DNA from: Nitrincola sp. A-D6
Lineage (GTDB): Bacteria; Pseudomonadota; Gammaproteobacteria; Pseudomonadales; Balneatricaceae
DNA length: 64,000 nt
Direction of reading: 5' to 3'
Assembly (NCBI RefSeq): GCF_000764495.1
Contig: NZ_JRLB01000009.1
Coordinates: 1-64,000, forward strand
The translations under genes were made by a program, and so were the position numbers. How positions within the stretch are numbered: position 1 is the first letter of the stretch; every line of letters begins with the position of its first letter. The notes under the pieces are model-generated. The model was not told where the DNA came from. It did no database searches and worked only from the letters and a program-made list of their open reading frames with translations. Shown here piece after piece: positions 32,674-41,886 of this stretch.

Positions 32674-33245
32674 TCAGTTTTTCTGATTCGGCTTTGCAGG
32701 TGTTGTTTCGTCATCATTCAAGCCGCTATCTGGGTAGGGTGGAGCCTCAGGGTTCTCTTCTCCCCCTTTTTTTAGCCCGTAGCGGTCAGATAGTGTTCCT
32801 TCATCATTGGGTTTTTTCGGTGCCCAGTCTTTTGGCGCTTCGGGGGCTGTATCGCTAGAGGCTGGTGATCAGCTTCGGGTGTTTCCTGAGTGGCTGGCTC
32901 AAGGGTGGTATCATCACTAGTGTTAGCTTCCAGTTTAGGCTGCAGTGATGACTGCAGTGAACGACCCGCCTGCTGATCCGGACACAGATTTTGTGCACCG
33001 GTAGCCAGGTGTTGGTGCACTTTGCGGTACTGGTCGGTTAGCTCATTAACTAAAGCAGCAGTTTGCTCGAAATGCGAGGTCACTTCCTCTTTATATCGGT
33101 CCATCTCGGCTCTGGAACCATGCAGTTCTTCTTCGAGGCGCTTGCTCTTGACTTTATTGCTACCGGATTTTCCCAGCAGGTAACCAATTAATACACCCAC
33201 CACAAGTGCAACTACGGCAACGATCCAGAGAGTTTCCTGTTCCAT
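32674..33245 (-). CDS. zapG: ZapG/YhcB (DUF1043) cell-envelope coiled-coil protein (frameshifted)
   Basis: Inner-membrane protein with an N-terminal helix (TLWIVAVVALVVGVLIGYLLG) and a long coiled coil (KSKRLEEELHGSRAEMDRYKEEVTSH, shown only in part). YhcB links envelope growth and division in E. coli. In the uninterrupted frame the tail is anomalous and stops at 32772. Adding one base near 32866-32880 gives the family's C-terminal motif APKDWAPKKPNDEGTLSDRYG and a tail ending at TGA 32674-32676, about 190 residues. It then ends 15 bp from the convergent NIF3 gene. Confidence 0.85.
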
Positions 33246-33350
33246 GCGACGCTTCCTCTTATAATCCTGATGATGTGTTTAGCTTATCCCGTTTCGGGCG
33301 TGGCTGTAAAATTAACCTTGGTCTTAAATGCTGACCGGGTGGATAAGGCT

Positions 33351-33923
33351 TTAGAGATTTTCCTGGGGGGTTGGTTTCCAGTGTATCTCCTTGCCACTGT
33401 TTTCCCGCGCCAGAGTCCGAGCCACTACAAACAATAAATCGGATAGTCGATTCAAGTAGCTGACACCCATCGGGTTGATGCTTTCCTGATTCAGGCTGCT
33501 CAGCTCTACGATGCGTCGCTCCGCCCGGCGACAGACTGAACGTGCCAGGTGGGCTGTTGCTGCAGCACGACTGCCGCCTGGCAAAATAAACTCTTTCAAT
33601 GGCGGTAGGTTGGTATTTAACTGATCCAGGCAGGTTTCCAGACGTGTCACGGTGTCCAGAGTAATAACGGTATACTTGTCATCGGCTATCGCCAGTTCAC
33701 CACCCAGGTCGAACAGGTCATTCTGGATCTGTGCCAGGGGGGTGTTTAATGCATGGTTAGCGTCCAGTTCAGCGATTAACAGACCTATGAGGCTGTTCAG
33801 TTCGTCGACATCGCCCAGGGTTTCAATACGCGGATGGGATTTGGGGATGCGTTTGCCATTGGCCAATCCGGTAGTGCCTTTGTCGCCACTGCGGGTGTAG
33901 ATACGGTCGAGTCGGTCAGACAT
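33351..33923 (-). CDS. PduO-type cob(I)alamin adenosyltransferase
   Basis: Transfers the adenosyl group of ATP to cob(I)alamin. It is 190 residues, with the ATP-binding N-terminus IYTRSGDKGTTGLANGKRIPK and GDVDELNSLIG, then LPGGSRAAATAHLARSVCRRAERRIV and LNRLSDLLFVVAR. On the minus strand 222 bp downstream of btuB, with palindromic element A in the gap; it may be transcribed with btuB under the B12 riboswitch. A more divergent paralogue sits at 38942-39490. Confidence 0.94.
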   Translation of the reverse strand: MSDRLDRIYTRSGDKGTTGLANGKRIPKSHPRIETLGDVDELNSLIGLLIAELDANHALNTPLAQIQNDLFDLGGELAIADDKYTVITLDTVTRLETCLDQLNTNLPPLKEFILPGGSRAAATAHLARSVCRRAERRIVELSSLNQESINPMGVSYLNRLSDLLFVVARTLARENSGKEIHWKPTPQENL

Positions 33924-34012
33924 GGTTTATACACCTTGGTTGTGAAGGAGTTAGGTTGAGTATAGCGGGTTGAGTAGTTGTGCTGGTAGTTGCTAGTAGT
34001 GCTGGTATGGGA

Positions 34013-34118
34013 CCGGCAGGGCTCCCCCTTCAATCTGACGCGCCATGAACACGTCCTTGTGGGCTCACTGCTGCCATCCATGGCAGCAGAGGTCAGATTG
34101 AAGGAGAAGCCCTACCGG
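34013..34118 (+). repeat. palindromic element copy A (106 bp)
   Basis: Outer arms starting CCGG pair over about 26 bp (34013-34039 with 34092-34118; the shared part reads CCTTCAATCTGAC). Inside lie a linker GCGCCATGAA, a 12-nt hairpin (34050-34061), a linker GGCTCA, a 22-nt perfect hairpin (34068-34089, CTGCTGCCAT/ATGGCAGCAG), and a single A before GGTCA. The same core with different stems is found at 42923-43028 and 43078-43182. It sits between btuB and the adenosyltransferase gene. Confidence 0.85.
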
Positions 34119-34145
34119 CCTGTCTGCCTGCAGTCACCGCTCCCT

Positions 34146-35974
34146 TTAAAAGCGATAGGTCAGGCTGGTTTCGACGTAGCGTCCCGGAGTGTTGTATCCA
34201 AGGGCTTGTTCGTAGTCCTGATCGAATAGATTGTCGACTTTGGCGCGCAGGGTCCAGTCGGATGACAGGTGCCAATGCGCGCGGGTGTTCAGCAGCGCGT
34301 AGCCGCCCATGCGGTCACCGCCAAAATCATAACGTTTGCTCTGACCTTCAATTGTGGCGCCTGCACCCCAATTTGAGACGGCATAGTCAATATCAATCCG
34401 GCCATGTTCCCGTGCCCGGCGCAGCAATAGCGAGTCATCTTCACGGTTGATCGGGTCCTGAAGCGTTAGGGCACCAGCGAAGCGCCAGTTGGCGAGTTGA
34501 TAGCCAGTGTAATTTCGGTGCCTCTGATACGTGACTCATTGATATTGAGGTTTTGACCCGCTGACCAGACAATCAGGTTGTCTATTTCATTCTGAAACAG
34601 GCGTACCTCAGCATTAAAAGCCGAGTCTGGCTGATAGTGCCAGAAGAGCTCGTAGTTAATCGACTCCTCTGGTTTAAGATCCGGGTTGGCACCCCAACTG
34701 GCCGGTCCATAGAGTTCCATCAGGTTGGGTGCCCGGTATCCCTGAGAAATACTGGCGCCAATGTTATGGGCGCTATGCAGTTGCCAGTCCAGTCCCAGGT
34801 TACCTGTGGCCTGGTTACCGAAAAACTCATCGTCATCATGGCGTACCCCGGCTGACAGTGTCCAGGTATCGGTCAGGCGATAGTGAGTCTGCGCAAACAC
34901 ACCGAAGATATCCCGGCTGTCCTGGGTAAAGCCGGAGCCTTTCAGTATGCGCTCTTTCTGTGCATCCAACCCGGTAACCAGGCTGAAAGGGTCCGTCGAC
35001 AGGGTGGCCTTGATGCCGAGTTGATCACGCTGAGTGTGAGTGTGGCCATTGTCTTGACCTTCATAAAAATCTTCACGATCTTCGTCAACGCGTTGCAGCA
35101 ATGTATCTATTTGCCAGGCGTTGGTTAGTTGATGTGTCCAGCCCAGGTTGAGTGTTTGCAGGGCAAACTCTTCTTTGCAGGCATTGGATGCGTTCCAGAA
35201 AGCATCGGAGCAATTATCATACTGGTTGTCGCCCTGGCTACGCAGATACCCGGCAGAAAGGGTGTTACGCTCATTCAGATCATGTTCAAGCTGCAAGCTC
35301 AGGCCATAATGCTCATAGCCATCTTTTTCATCAGTGGTATCAGCCGTTCTGGCATTGATACTATCAGACTCACGGTAACTCAAGGCCGAAGTAAAACGTG
35401 TGGTTGCATTAGCCGCACTGAAATTGGCGTCGGTCAGTCGGGTGTTTTGCTGGCCAACCCCTACGCGAATCTCACCTTCTGTTCCGGGTTCGGTCGCTTT
35501 ACGGGTGATGATGTTGACGACACCGCCAATAGCATCTGCACCCCAGACACTGGATTGTGGACCGCGTACAATCTCGACGCGCTCTATCTGGTTGACGGGC
35601 AGGAATTGCCAACTGACTCCGCCACTGGTTGGGTTGTTAATCTTGACACCATCGATCATTACCAGTGTGTGGTTAGAGTTGCTGCCGCGCATAAACAGGC
35701 TGGTTATCGAACCTGCCCCACCGCTACTGGCAAATTCAATACCGGGATGTCCACGCAGTAGCTGCGCGACAGATTCTGGTTGCTGGCGTTCAATATCGGC
35801 ACGGGTGATGACGGTTGTGGCAGCTTGGGTCTCATTCAGAGTCTGCGCCATGCGCAACGGAGTGGTAACCGTCACCAATAGGGGTTCCAGTTGAACGCTA
35901 TCGGCTAAAAGTGGAGCACTAAGGGTCGTTAACGTTGTGATTAACAGAGTGTGTCTGAGCAGGGGATGTTTCAA
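34146..35974 (-). CDS. btuB: TonB-dependent vitamin B12 receptor BtuB (frameshifted)
   Basis: Outer-membrane cobalamin receptor of about 609 residues. The probable start is TTG 35974 (LKHPLLRHTLLITTLTT) preceded by GAGGA; a signal peptide ends LLADS, then the TonB box-like PLLVTVT. The plug (ATTVITRADIERQQPESVAQLL, MRGSNSNHTLVMIDGVKIN, VEIVRGPQSSVWGADAIGGVVNIIT, in pieces) and a 22-strand barrel follow. It ends LTYRF, the C-terminal aromatic expected for BAM insertion. The frame breaks at about 34510-34525; one added base yields TGYQLANWRFAGALTLQDP and joins the two parts. Expression is controlled by the upstream riboswitch. Confidence 0.92.
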
Positions 35975-36104
35975 GTTTGTATCCTCATACGCTAAGTTAG
36001 GGCGTGACGAGGGAGGGAAAGCCAAAGACACAGCACCACCAAGAACAGGCGGTTCTGTAAGTTTGACTGGGTGAAGCCCTCCGCAACACCAACAGTAGTC
36101 TCAC

Positions 36105-36285
36105 TTAGGCCGGTATCCGGGCTTGATGCGGCGCAGAGCGCAGTTCATCGCGCCTTCCCATGTTTTAGTAACACAGTGGCGTTTGCGATGACAACATCTT
36201 ACCGTTGCGGGGGCAGCACAGGCTTTTGACGGGTGTCAGCACCTGTTTCCCGTTTAATCGCGTGCATGAATCACGCGACACCTTA
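36105..36285 (-). promoter_or_regulatory. cobalamin riboswitch upstream of btuB
   Basis: Read on the minus strand, it shows the cobalamin riboswitch landmarks in order: GGTG near 36283, GGGAAACAGGTG, CTGCCCCCGCAACGGTAA, GCCACTG, GGGAAGGCGCGATG, and the B12 box AAGCCCGGATACCGGCC (36108-36124). The leader continues about 130 nt to the btuB start, with G/C-rich inverted segments that could form the expression platform. Binding of adenosylcobalamin should lower btuB expression. It occupies most of the 419-bp gap between btuB and btuF; I see no second copy facing btuF. Confidence 0.93.
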
Positions 36286-36393
36286 ATGAGCAAATCAAAT
36301 AAGCCGTGCCATTATAGGGAGGCGAGTGGGTGAAGTCATCCCGGATTTCCGTTATTCTGCCAGCCTCTACAGGCAGAGAAGGTCTTAAAAATC

Positions 36394-37242
36394 ATGGCGA
36401 AGTGGATGCCTTACAAGCGCAATGGGCTACAGCGTGCATTAATGCTGACCTTGCTGTTGGGCTGGGCACTGGCTGTGAGATCTGAAACATTGAGCTCAGA
36501 AGCTGCGCCAGACGCTGAATCGTCGTTTCCGCAGCGTATCCTGTCTTTGGATCTGTGTATGGACTGGATACTGGCTTACCATGTAGACAGGTCGCGTATA
36601 GCCGGATTATCGCCCTTACATAAACGCTATCCTCTACCCTTGAAATTGAATGACTGGCCAGCACATGATGGCTCGCTGGAGCAGATTTATCAGTTACAAC
36701 CAGACCTGATTCTGGTGGGTGAATACAACGCATTGTTGCTGCGAAATCGGCTGCAGACTCTGCACCTGCCGGTGGCAGTAGTCTCCCTGCCTCAGTCGCT
36801 TGAACAGATTGAGGATTATGAACGCTCTATTTTGCAACTGACCGGCCTGCCAGCCAATCTTGCTACTCCCGCTCCGGATGAGCAGCTGCATGACCTCCCG
36901 ACTCCGCGTTTATTGCTGCTGGGGGCGAACGGTATAGGGACAGGTCCAGGGACTTTCGAAGACCAGATTTTGCGCCAGGCCGGTTGGTCTAATTATTTGA
37001 CCGATCAGGGGTATGTATCACTGGATCTGGAACAGTTAGTCAGTGATCCACCTGATGCGCTGCTTTGGGCAGCGCCGGATAGCCCTTCACTGGCCAATCG
37101 CTTTGCTGAACATCCGGCATTAGCCGGGCGTATTCCGGAACAGCGTTGGTTAATGACAGACTACTGGCGCTGGCAGTGTCCAGGCCCCTGGACCTGGGGG
37201 CTGATCGAACAGTTACGCCAGGCACGGGAGGTGTGGAATTGA
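36394..37242 (+). CDS. btuF: BtuF-like periplasmic cobalamin-binding protein
   Basis: ABC-type substrate-binding protein of 282 residues with an N-terminal signal-like segment (ALMLTLLLGWALA). The class III binding-protein pattern is present: RILSLDLCMDWILAY, IAGLSP, LEQIYQLQPDLILVGEYN, PVAVVSLPQSLEQI, and WLMTDYWRWQCPGPW near the end. Assignment to cobalamin rests on the btuC and btuD genes coupled downstream and the btuB receptor upstream. Iron-chelate binders look similar. Confidence 0.85.
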   Translation: MAKWMPYKRNGLQRALMLTLLLGWALAVRSETLSSEAAPDAESSFPQRILSLDLCMDWILAYHVDRSRIAGLSPLHKRYPLPLKLNDWPAHDGSLEQIYQLQPDLILVGEYNALLLRNRLQTLHLPVAVVSLPQSLEQIEDYERSILQLTGLPANLATPAPDEQLHDLPTPRLLLLGANGIGTGPGTFEDQILRQAGWSNYLTDQGYVSLDLEQLVSDPPDALLWAAPDSPSLANRFAEHPALAGRIPEQRWLMTDYWRWQCPGPWTWGLIEQLRQAREVWN

Positions 37243-38215
37243 TTCTGCCCATTCTGCTGTTGCTGATGTGTTTGACAGCCACCCTCTCGCTGTCTGTTGG
37301 CTCAACCGACGTGGCGGTATGGGCCGGTTTGTATGACTGGGTATTGGGTTCAGATAGTGTGGCGGCGATAGTGGTCGGTGACATTCGTTTGCCACGCACC
37401 CTGCTGTCGATGTCTGTGGGTGCCGCGCTTGGTCTCAGTGGCGCGGCGCTGCAGGGGCTGCTACGTAATCCACTGGCTGATCCCGGTTTGACTGGAGCCA
37501 GTCAGGGGGCGGCATTAGGTGCCGCCTGTGTATTCTATTTTGGCTTGTTTCCTATGGCTGGTGGTGCGGCGCCGGCGCTGGCCGGTCTGCTGGGCGCAGG
37601 CCTGGCCATGTCATTAATGCTGTTTCTGGCAGGTACGGCGCGTCAGGGTATGGTGATCATGGCTGGATTAGCCATCTCAACCCTGACAGGTGCGTTACTG
37701 GCGGCGGTGTTGAATTTTGCACCTAACCCTTATGCTATGCAGGAATTGGTGTTCTGGTTGCTGGGTTCAGTGTCTGAGCGAGGGCTTGAACACCTGTGGC
37801 TGTTGCTGCCAGCATTGCTGGTAGGTGGGGATTGATCTTAAGTCAGCGGCGCTTATTGCTGGGGCTAAGCTTGGGGGAGCAGGTGGCACGCAGTATGGGC
37901 TTTTCTTATACACGTGGTAGTCGACTGATTATTTTGGGAGCGGCTTTGCTGGTAGGTACGTCAGTGGCTGTGGCAGGGGCCATCGGTTTTGTTGGCTTGA
38001 TTGTGCCGCACCTGGTCAGGCCGCTGGCCGGAAATCGACCTGACCGGGTATTGATTCCTTCTGCATTGATGGGCGCCGTCCTGGTTTGTCTGGCTGATAT
38101 TCTGGTGCGTTTGCTGCCAGCCGGTCCGGAGCTGAAACTGGGTGTGCTGACTTCGCTGCTGGGGGCGCCTTTGTTTATCTGGCTGGTATGGCGGGAGCGC
38201 AGACGATGGCTCTGA
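37239..38215 (+). CDS. btuC: vitamin B12 ABC transporter permease BtuC (frameshifted)
   Basis: FecCD-type permease, about 325 residues and ten helices when repaired. TTG 37239 overlaps the btuF stop (TTGA) with GGAGG 7 bp upstream. Motifs: RLPRTLLSMSVGAALGLSGAALQGLLRNPLADP, in parts, GLTGASQGAALGA, VAGAIGFVGLIVPHLVR. The frame breaks in the G-run at 37826-37830; one more G gives LVGGGLILSQRRLLLG and continues to TGA 38213-38215. Confidence 0.91.
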
Positions 38216-38936
38216 TGAACGTCAGTGGGCTGACAGTTGATACCCGGCTTAAAGCGGTTGATCTGGTAGTGCAGCCCGGTGAGATGTTAGGGCTGATTGG
38301 CCTAATGGTGCGGGTAAAACCACTCTGCTGCATTGTCTGGCGGGTATTGAATCCTGCCAGGGAGATATTCAACTGCACAACGCCCCACTTAACAGGCTGT
38401 CGGTACAGCAGCGGGCAAGACAGATAGGCCTGTTGCCACAACGTTGTCAGAGTGCCTGGGCACTGAGTGTGCGCGATATTATCAGCCTTGGACGCCTGCC
38501 GTGGGACGATGAAGCTAAGACACCCGTGGAGCGGGTAGCATATCAGACGGGTGTGACCCAGTGGTTGGACCAGCCGGTCGATAAATTGTCTGGCGGTGAG
38601 CAAGCCCGGGTCTGGCTGGCAAGAGTGTTGGCAGGGGAGCCACAGCTATTGTTGGCCGATGAGCCTTTGGCCAGTCTTGATCTGTATTATCAAAGTCGTG
38701 TGTTGGAACTGCTGCGCCACTATGCACAGCAACAGCATGGCGTGATAGTGTCACTGCATGATCTGGCACAAGCGGCGCGTTACTGTGATCGTCTTTGTCT
38801 GCTGCATCAAGGGCAGGTTTATGCGCAGGGAGCCCCGGCCGAAGTCTTAACAGTGGATAACCTGCGGGCGGTATATCAGGTAGATGCTTGTGTTGATCTG
38901 CAGGCCCATCCCCCCATCATTTCTGTCATTGGATAA
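38206..38936 (+). CDS. btuD: vitamin B12 ABC transporter ATP-binding protein BtuD (frameshifted)
   Basis: ABC ATPase of about 243 residues. The Walker A is broken: one C added at about 38301 turns LIGLMVRVKP into [18 protein letters not shown]. The rest is in the second frame: LLPQRCQSAWALSV (Q loop), signature LSGGEQARVWLARVLAG, Walker B LLLADEPLASLD, and switch VIVSLHDLAQAARYCDR. ATG 38206 overlaps btuC by 10 nt with GGGAG 8 bp upstream; ATG 38215 is an alternative. Confidence 0.9.
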
Positions 38937-38941
38937 CTGTG

Positions 38942-39490
38942 ATGTCACTAAAAATAAGCAAAAAACTGGATGAGATTTGCTATCCGTTTGTGCATGAGTC
39001 TTCTTGTCTGTGTGATTATGAAGTCATCACCGATGAGTTGTGTACTTTGCTGGGGATGGCTTTATCAGCTCTGGAGACGGACATGGACGATCTGGCGGCA
39101 GACCTGGAGCGGCTGCAACCCTTAGCCTTTCATGCTAACGGCTCTATTCGTGGACGTCTGGCTGTGAGTGAAGACGATCTGAGTTGGCTCAGGAGCCGGT
39201 TGAATCATTACACTACTGAAGTGGCAGCGCGTAACACAGGTTTTGTATTGCCGCGAGGCCTCACGCCTGTACCACAGCTGCATCAGGCACGTTCCGCAAG
39301 TAAAAAAGCTATCCGTGCGCTGGTGCGAGTTGATGCAGAGGGTATCAGTGTGCCGGAGGTACTGCCGCGATTACTCAACATGGTGTGTAATTTTTGTTTT
39401 GTGCTGACGCAGGTCGTTAACCAGCGTCGCGGCGTTAAAGAACCTGTCTTCATCAGCAAAAGCTATGCTGTGCGCAATTCCCACCAGTGA
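38942..39490 (+). CDS. divergent PduO-like cobalamin adenosyltransferase paralogue
   Basis: A 182-residue protein, last in the btuF-btuC-btuD operon (5 bp after btuD). The C-terminal half aligns by eye with PduO enzymes: LPRGLTPVPQLHQARSASKKAIRALV against LPGGSRAAATAHLARSVCRRAERRIV, then LPRLLNMVCNFCFVLTQVVN against the LNRLSDLLFVVAR helix. The N-terminal ATP loop (TRTGDKG) is absent, and the conserved Cys-Arg-Arg-Ala-Glu is replaced by Ser-Lys-Lys-Ala-Ile. It may be a non-catalytic chaperone or sensor of cobalamin, or a distinct enzyme subclass. Confidence 0.7.
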   Translation: MSLKISKKLDEICYPFVHESSCLCDYEVITDELCTLLGMALSALETDMDDLAADLERLQPLAFHANGSIRGRLAVSEDDLSWLRSRLNHYTTEVAARNTGFVLPRGLTPVPQLHQARSASKKAIRALVRVDAEGISVPEVLPRLLNMVCNFCFVLTQVVNQRRGVKEPVFISKSYAVRNSHQ

Positions 39491-39495
39491 TCAAC

Positions 39496-40284
39496 TTATC
39501 CGTTAGTCAGCTTTCGCGCCGGAATACAGATTTGCGGGTCAGGTGTAATATCCGTTTCCGGATCTCTGTCCGGGTAGGGCAGTTGACTTAGAATGTGGCG
39601 CATGGCATTGAGTCGGGCGCGTTTCTTGTCATCCGACAGGATCACCGTCCAGGGGGCTTCCGGCGTATCTGTATGGCGGAACATGGCATCCTTGGCATCG
39701 GTGTAGGCATCCCATTTATCCAGAGATGCCATATCGATGGGTGACAGTTTCCACTGTTTAACCGGGTCCAGACGTCTGGACTGGAAGCGTTCGAACTGTT
39801 CATCTCGGCTGACTTCAAACCATAGTTTGAATAGTCGTATGCCGCTGCGCACAAACATTTTTTCCAGCTCGGGTGTCTGGCGCATGAACTCCAGGTATTC
39901 CGAAGGTGAACAAAAGCCCATCACTCGTTCGACACCGGCACGGTTGTACCAGGAACGGTCAAATAGCGCCATCTCGCCACTGGTGGGGAGTTGTTTAACA
40001 TAGCGCTGAAAGTACCACTGGCCCCGCTCTACATCGGAGGGTTTTTCCAGAGCTATGATCCGCGCGTGGCGTGGGTTAAGGTGTTCCATAAAGCGCTTGA
40101 TGGTACCGCCTTTACCTGCGGCATCGCGTCCCTCAAAGATGATTACGATGCGCTGTCCTGTTTCACGCATCCAGCTCTGCACTTTCAGCAACTCGATCTG
40201 TAAGGCACGCTTTTCCTGCTCGTAAACCTTACGTTGCATTTTCTTATCGTAGGGATACTCGATCTCTGTAGGGGTTTCGGCCAT
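39496..40284 (-). CDS. ppk2: polyphosphate kinase 2
   Basis: PPK2-family enzyme of 262 residues that phosphorylates nucleotides with polyphosphate. Walker A FEGRDAAGKGGTIKRF, FDRSWYNRAGVERVMGFC (Walker B and lid region), and SRDEQFERFQSRRLDPVKQWKLSPID in parts. A single PPK2 domain indicates the class acting on nucleoside diphosphates, which is inferred from family knowledge. Convergent with the btu operon, 5 bp between stops. Confidence 0.94.
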   Translation of the reverse strand: MAETPTEIEYPYDKKMQRKVYEQEKRALQIELLKVQSWMRETGQRIVIIFEGRDAAGKGGTIKRFMEHLNPRHARIIALEKPSDVERGQWYFQRYVKQLPTSGEMALFDRSWYNRAGVERVMGFCSPSEYLEFMRQTPELEKMFVRSGIRLFKLWFEVSRDEQFERFQSRRLDPVKQWKLSPIDMASLDKWDAYTDAKDAMFRHTDTPEAPWTVILSDDKKRARLNAMRHILSQLPYPDRDPETDITPDPQICIPARKLTNG

Positions 40285-40385
40285 AGCGCTATCCTGATCT
40301 GGGTTCGGTTAAGTATTACCGATGGTTTCATTGAAGTGTAACATGATGGCTGCCAAGTTGAATCGACCTTTTCTGGCAGACAGGG

Positions 40386-41273
40386 TCAGGTTGCAGATAA
40401 GGCGCGAACCTGTGACAGTAAAGCCTTGTTGCAGGGCAGGTCGATGCCTAGCTGATCTGCCTGGCTGCAGACGTAACCGGTGATGAATTCGATCTCTGTA
40501 GGGCGTCCATGACAAATATCCTGGAGCATCGATGAGCGATTATCCGCGGTAGCCTGGGCTACCTTGGCCGCCTGGTCGATCAAGTCTGTTGCAAACAGAG
40601 TGATTCCCAGGCTGTGAGTCAGGGTTTCAATTTCATCACAGAGTTGCTGCATCTGCTGATAAAACTCAGGATTTTCTACCAGTTTGCCATTGTGGCAGCG
40701 GTGCAGGGCGGTTAGTGGGTTGATGGCACAATTGATTGCCAGTTTGCGCCAGAGAGCTGTTTGTATATCCTGCACATAGATGGGTGCTGGAGTCAGTGCT
40801 GTCCAACCGGCGGGTAATGCTGCCGTTTCTGCAGTAAACGGACCTATATGGGTTTCTCCAGCAGCAACACAAACAAGTTCATCAGGTTGCGGACGCCAAG
40901 CGCCAGCAGTGGTGACGGCACCCCAGACATCAGCTGAAGGGTGCTGCTGCTGAACAGTCTGGTGCTGTCCCATGCCGTTTTGCAAAAGCACTAGTGTCGC
41001 GTCTGGTGTTAAGCGATCGGCTACTGAGGCCAGGGCGGCTTGGGTGTCATAGGCTTTGGTGGTAATGAGTAATCTGCAGATCGCTTCATCCGCTGATGCG
41101 GATTGTGCAGTCAGGGTATAAGTGCGTCTGGCTTTACCCTCCAGGCAATGCAGTTGATAATAGCCCTCAGGGTTTGGCTGGCGCAGAATAAGGCTGACGT
41201 CCTGACCGGCTTGTAGCAACCGGGTCGCGAACAGGTTACCCATGGCGCCAGCGCCGAGGATATGCCATTTCAT
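40386..41273 (-). CDS. panE: 2-dehydropantoate 2-reductase family protein
   Basis: Ketopantoate reductase fold, 295 residues, NADPH-dependent step of pantothenate synthesis. ATG 41273 gives MKWHILGAGAMGNLFATRL, the Rossmann GxGxxG at the N-terminus; an extended ORF to 41348 has no support. The catalytic Lys region WRKLAINCAINPLTAL and the C-terminal STEID-like RPTEIEFITGYV are present, with conserved NRSSMLQDI. Several paralogues of this family exist in bacteria, so panE is likely but not certain. Confidence 0.85.
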   Translation of the reverse strand: MKWHILGAGAMGNLFATRLLQAGQDVSLILRQPNPEGYYQLHCLEGKARRTYTLTAQSASADEAICRLLITTKAYDTQAALASVADRLTPDATLVLLQNGMGQHQTVQQQHPSADVWGAVTTAGAWRPQPDELVCVAAGETHIGPFTAETAALPAGWTALTPAPIYVQDIQTALWRKLAINCAINPLTALHRCHNGKLVENPEFYQQMQQLCDEIETLTHSLGITLFATDLIDQAAKVAQATADNRSSMLQDICHGRPTEIEFITGYVCSQADQLGIDLPCNKALLSQVRALSAT

Positions 41274-41338
41274 AATTGTTTTCCGTTTACCTGAGGCGGG
41301 TGTTTTGATCATCCGCTCACTACTGACAGGAGTATAGT

Positions 41339-41821
41339 ATGCCTTCATTTGACATAGTTTCCGAACTGGATTCGCACGAAGTAACCAATGCTGTTGATCA
41401 AGCGAATAGAGATCTGGCCAGTCGCTATGATTTCAAAGGTGTCAAAGCTGAATTTGAACTGCAGGATGAAACGGTGACGCTGATTGCTGAGGTGGATTTC
41501 CAATTGCAGCAGATGCTTGAATTGCTGCGTACAAAACTAACCGCACGCAAAATAGATATACGTTGTATGGAGGTTAAAGATCCGGATCTGAGTGGTGTGA
41601 AGGCTAAGCAGACAGTTATTTTGCGCCAGGGGCTGGATCAGGTGCAGTGTAAAAAAATCACCAAGCTGATCAAAGACAGCAAAATGAAAGTGCAAAGTCA
41701 GATTCAGGGTGAGAAGGTGCGGGTAACAGGTAAAAAGCGCGATGATCTGCAGGAAGCGATGGCATTGCTGCGCGAATCAGACGTAGAACTACCTTTGCAG
41801 TTCAATAATTTCCGCGATTAA
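41339..41821 (+). CDS. yajQ: YajQ family cyclic-di-GMP/nucleotide-binding protein
   Basis: A 160-residue YajQ protein ([22 protein letters not shown] start, in part; [47 protein letters not shown]). Members bind tRNA/nucleotides, and in Xanthomonas a homologue binds cyclic di-GMP. Single gene between panE (divergent) and a convergent SDR gene, ended by a terminator. Confidence 0.95.
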   Translation: MPSFDIVSELDSHEVTNAVDQANRDLASRYDFKGVKAEFELQDETVTLIAEVDFQLQQMLELLRTKLTARKIDIRCMEVKDPDLSGVKAKQTVILRQGLDQVQCKKITKLIKDSKMKVQSQIQGEKVRVTGKKRDDLQEAMALLRESDVELPLQFNNFRD

Positions 41822-41839
41822 TAGTTAAATAATAAAGCG

Positions 41840-41874
41840 AAGGCTGCACCGGTATTATCGGTAGCAGCCTTTTC
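41840..41874 (+). terminator. terminator between yajQ and the SDR gene
   Basis: AAGGCTGC (41840-41847) pairs with GCAGCCTT (41864-41871), with inner ACCG/CGGT pairs, followed by a short T-run. It lies in the 65-bp gap between convergent genes and could serve both. Confidence 0.75.
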
Positions 41875-41886
41875 TCTGACGCGGCG

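Noticed and set aside
35129..35761. 210-codon plus-strand ORF inside btuB
   Set aside because: Antisense to the TonB-dependent receptor plug and barrel; shadow frame.
36320..36393. Second cobalamin riboswitch facing btuF
   Set aside because: No B12 box or CCCCCGCAAC-like core on the plus strand in this short gap.
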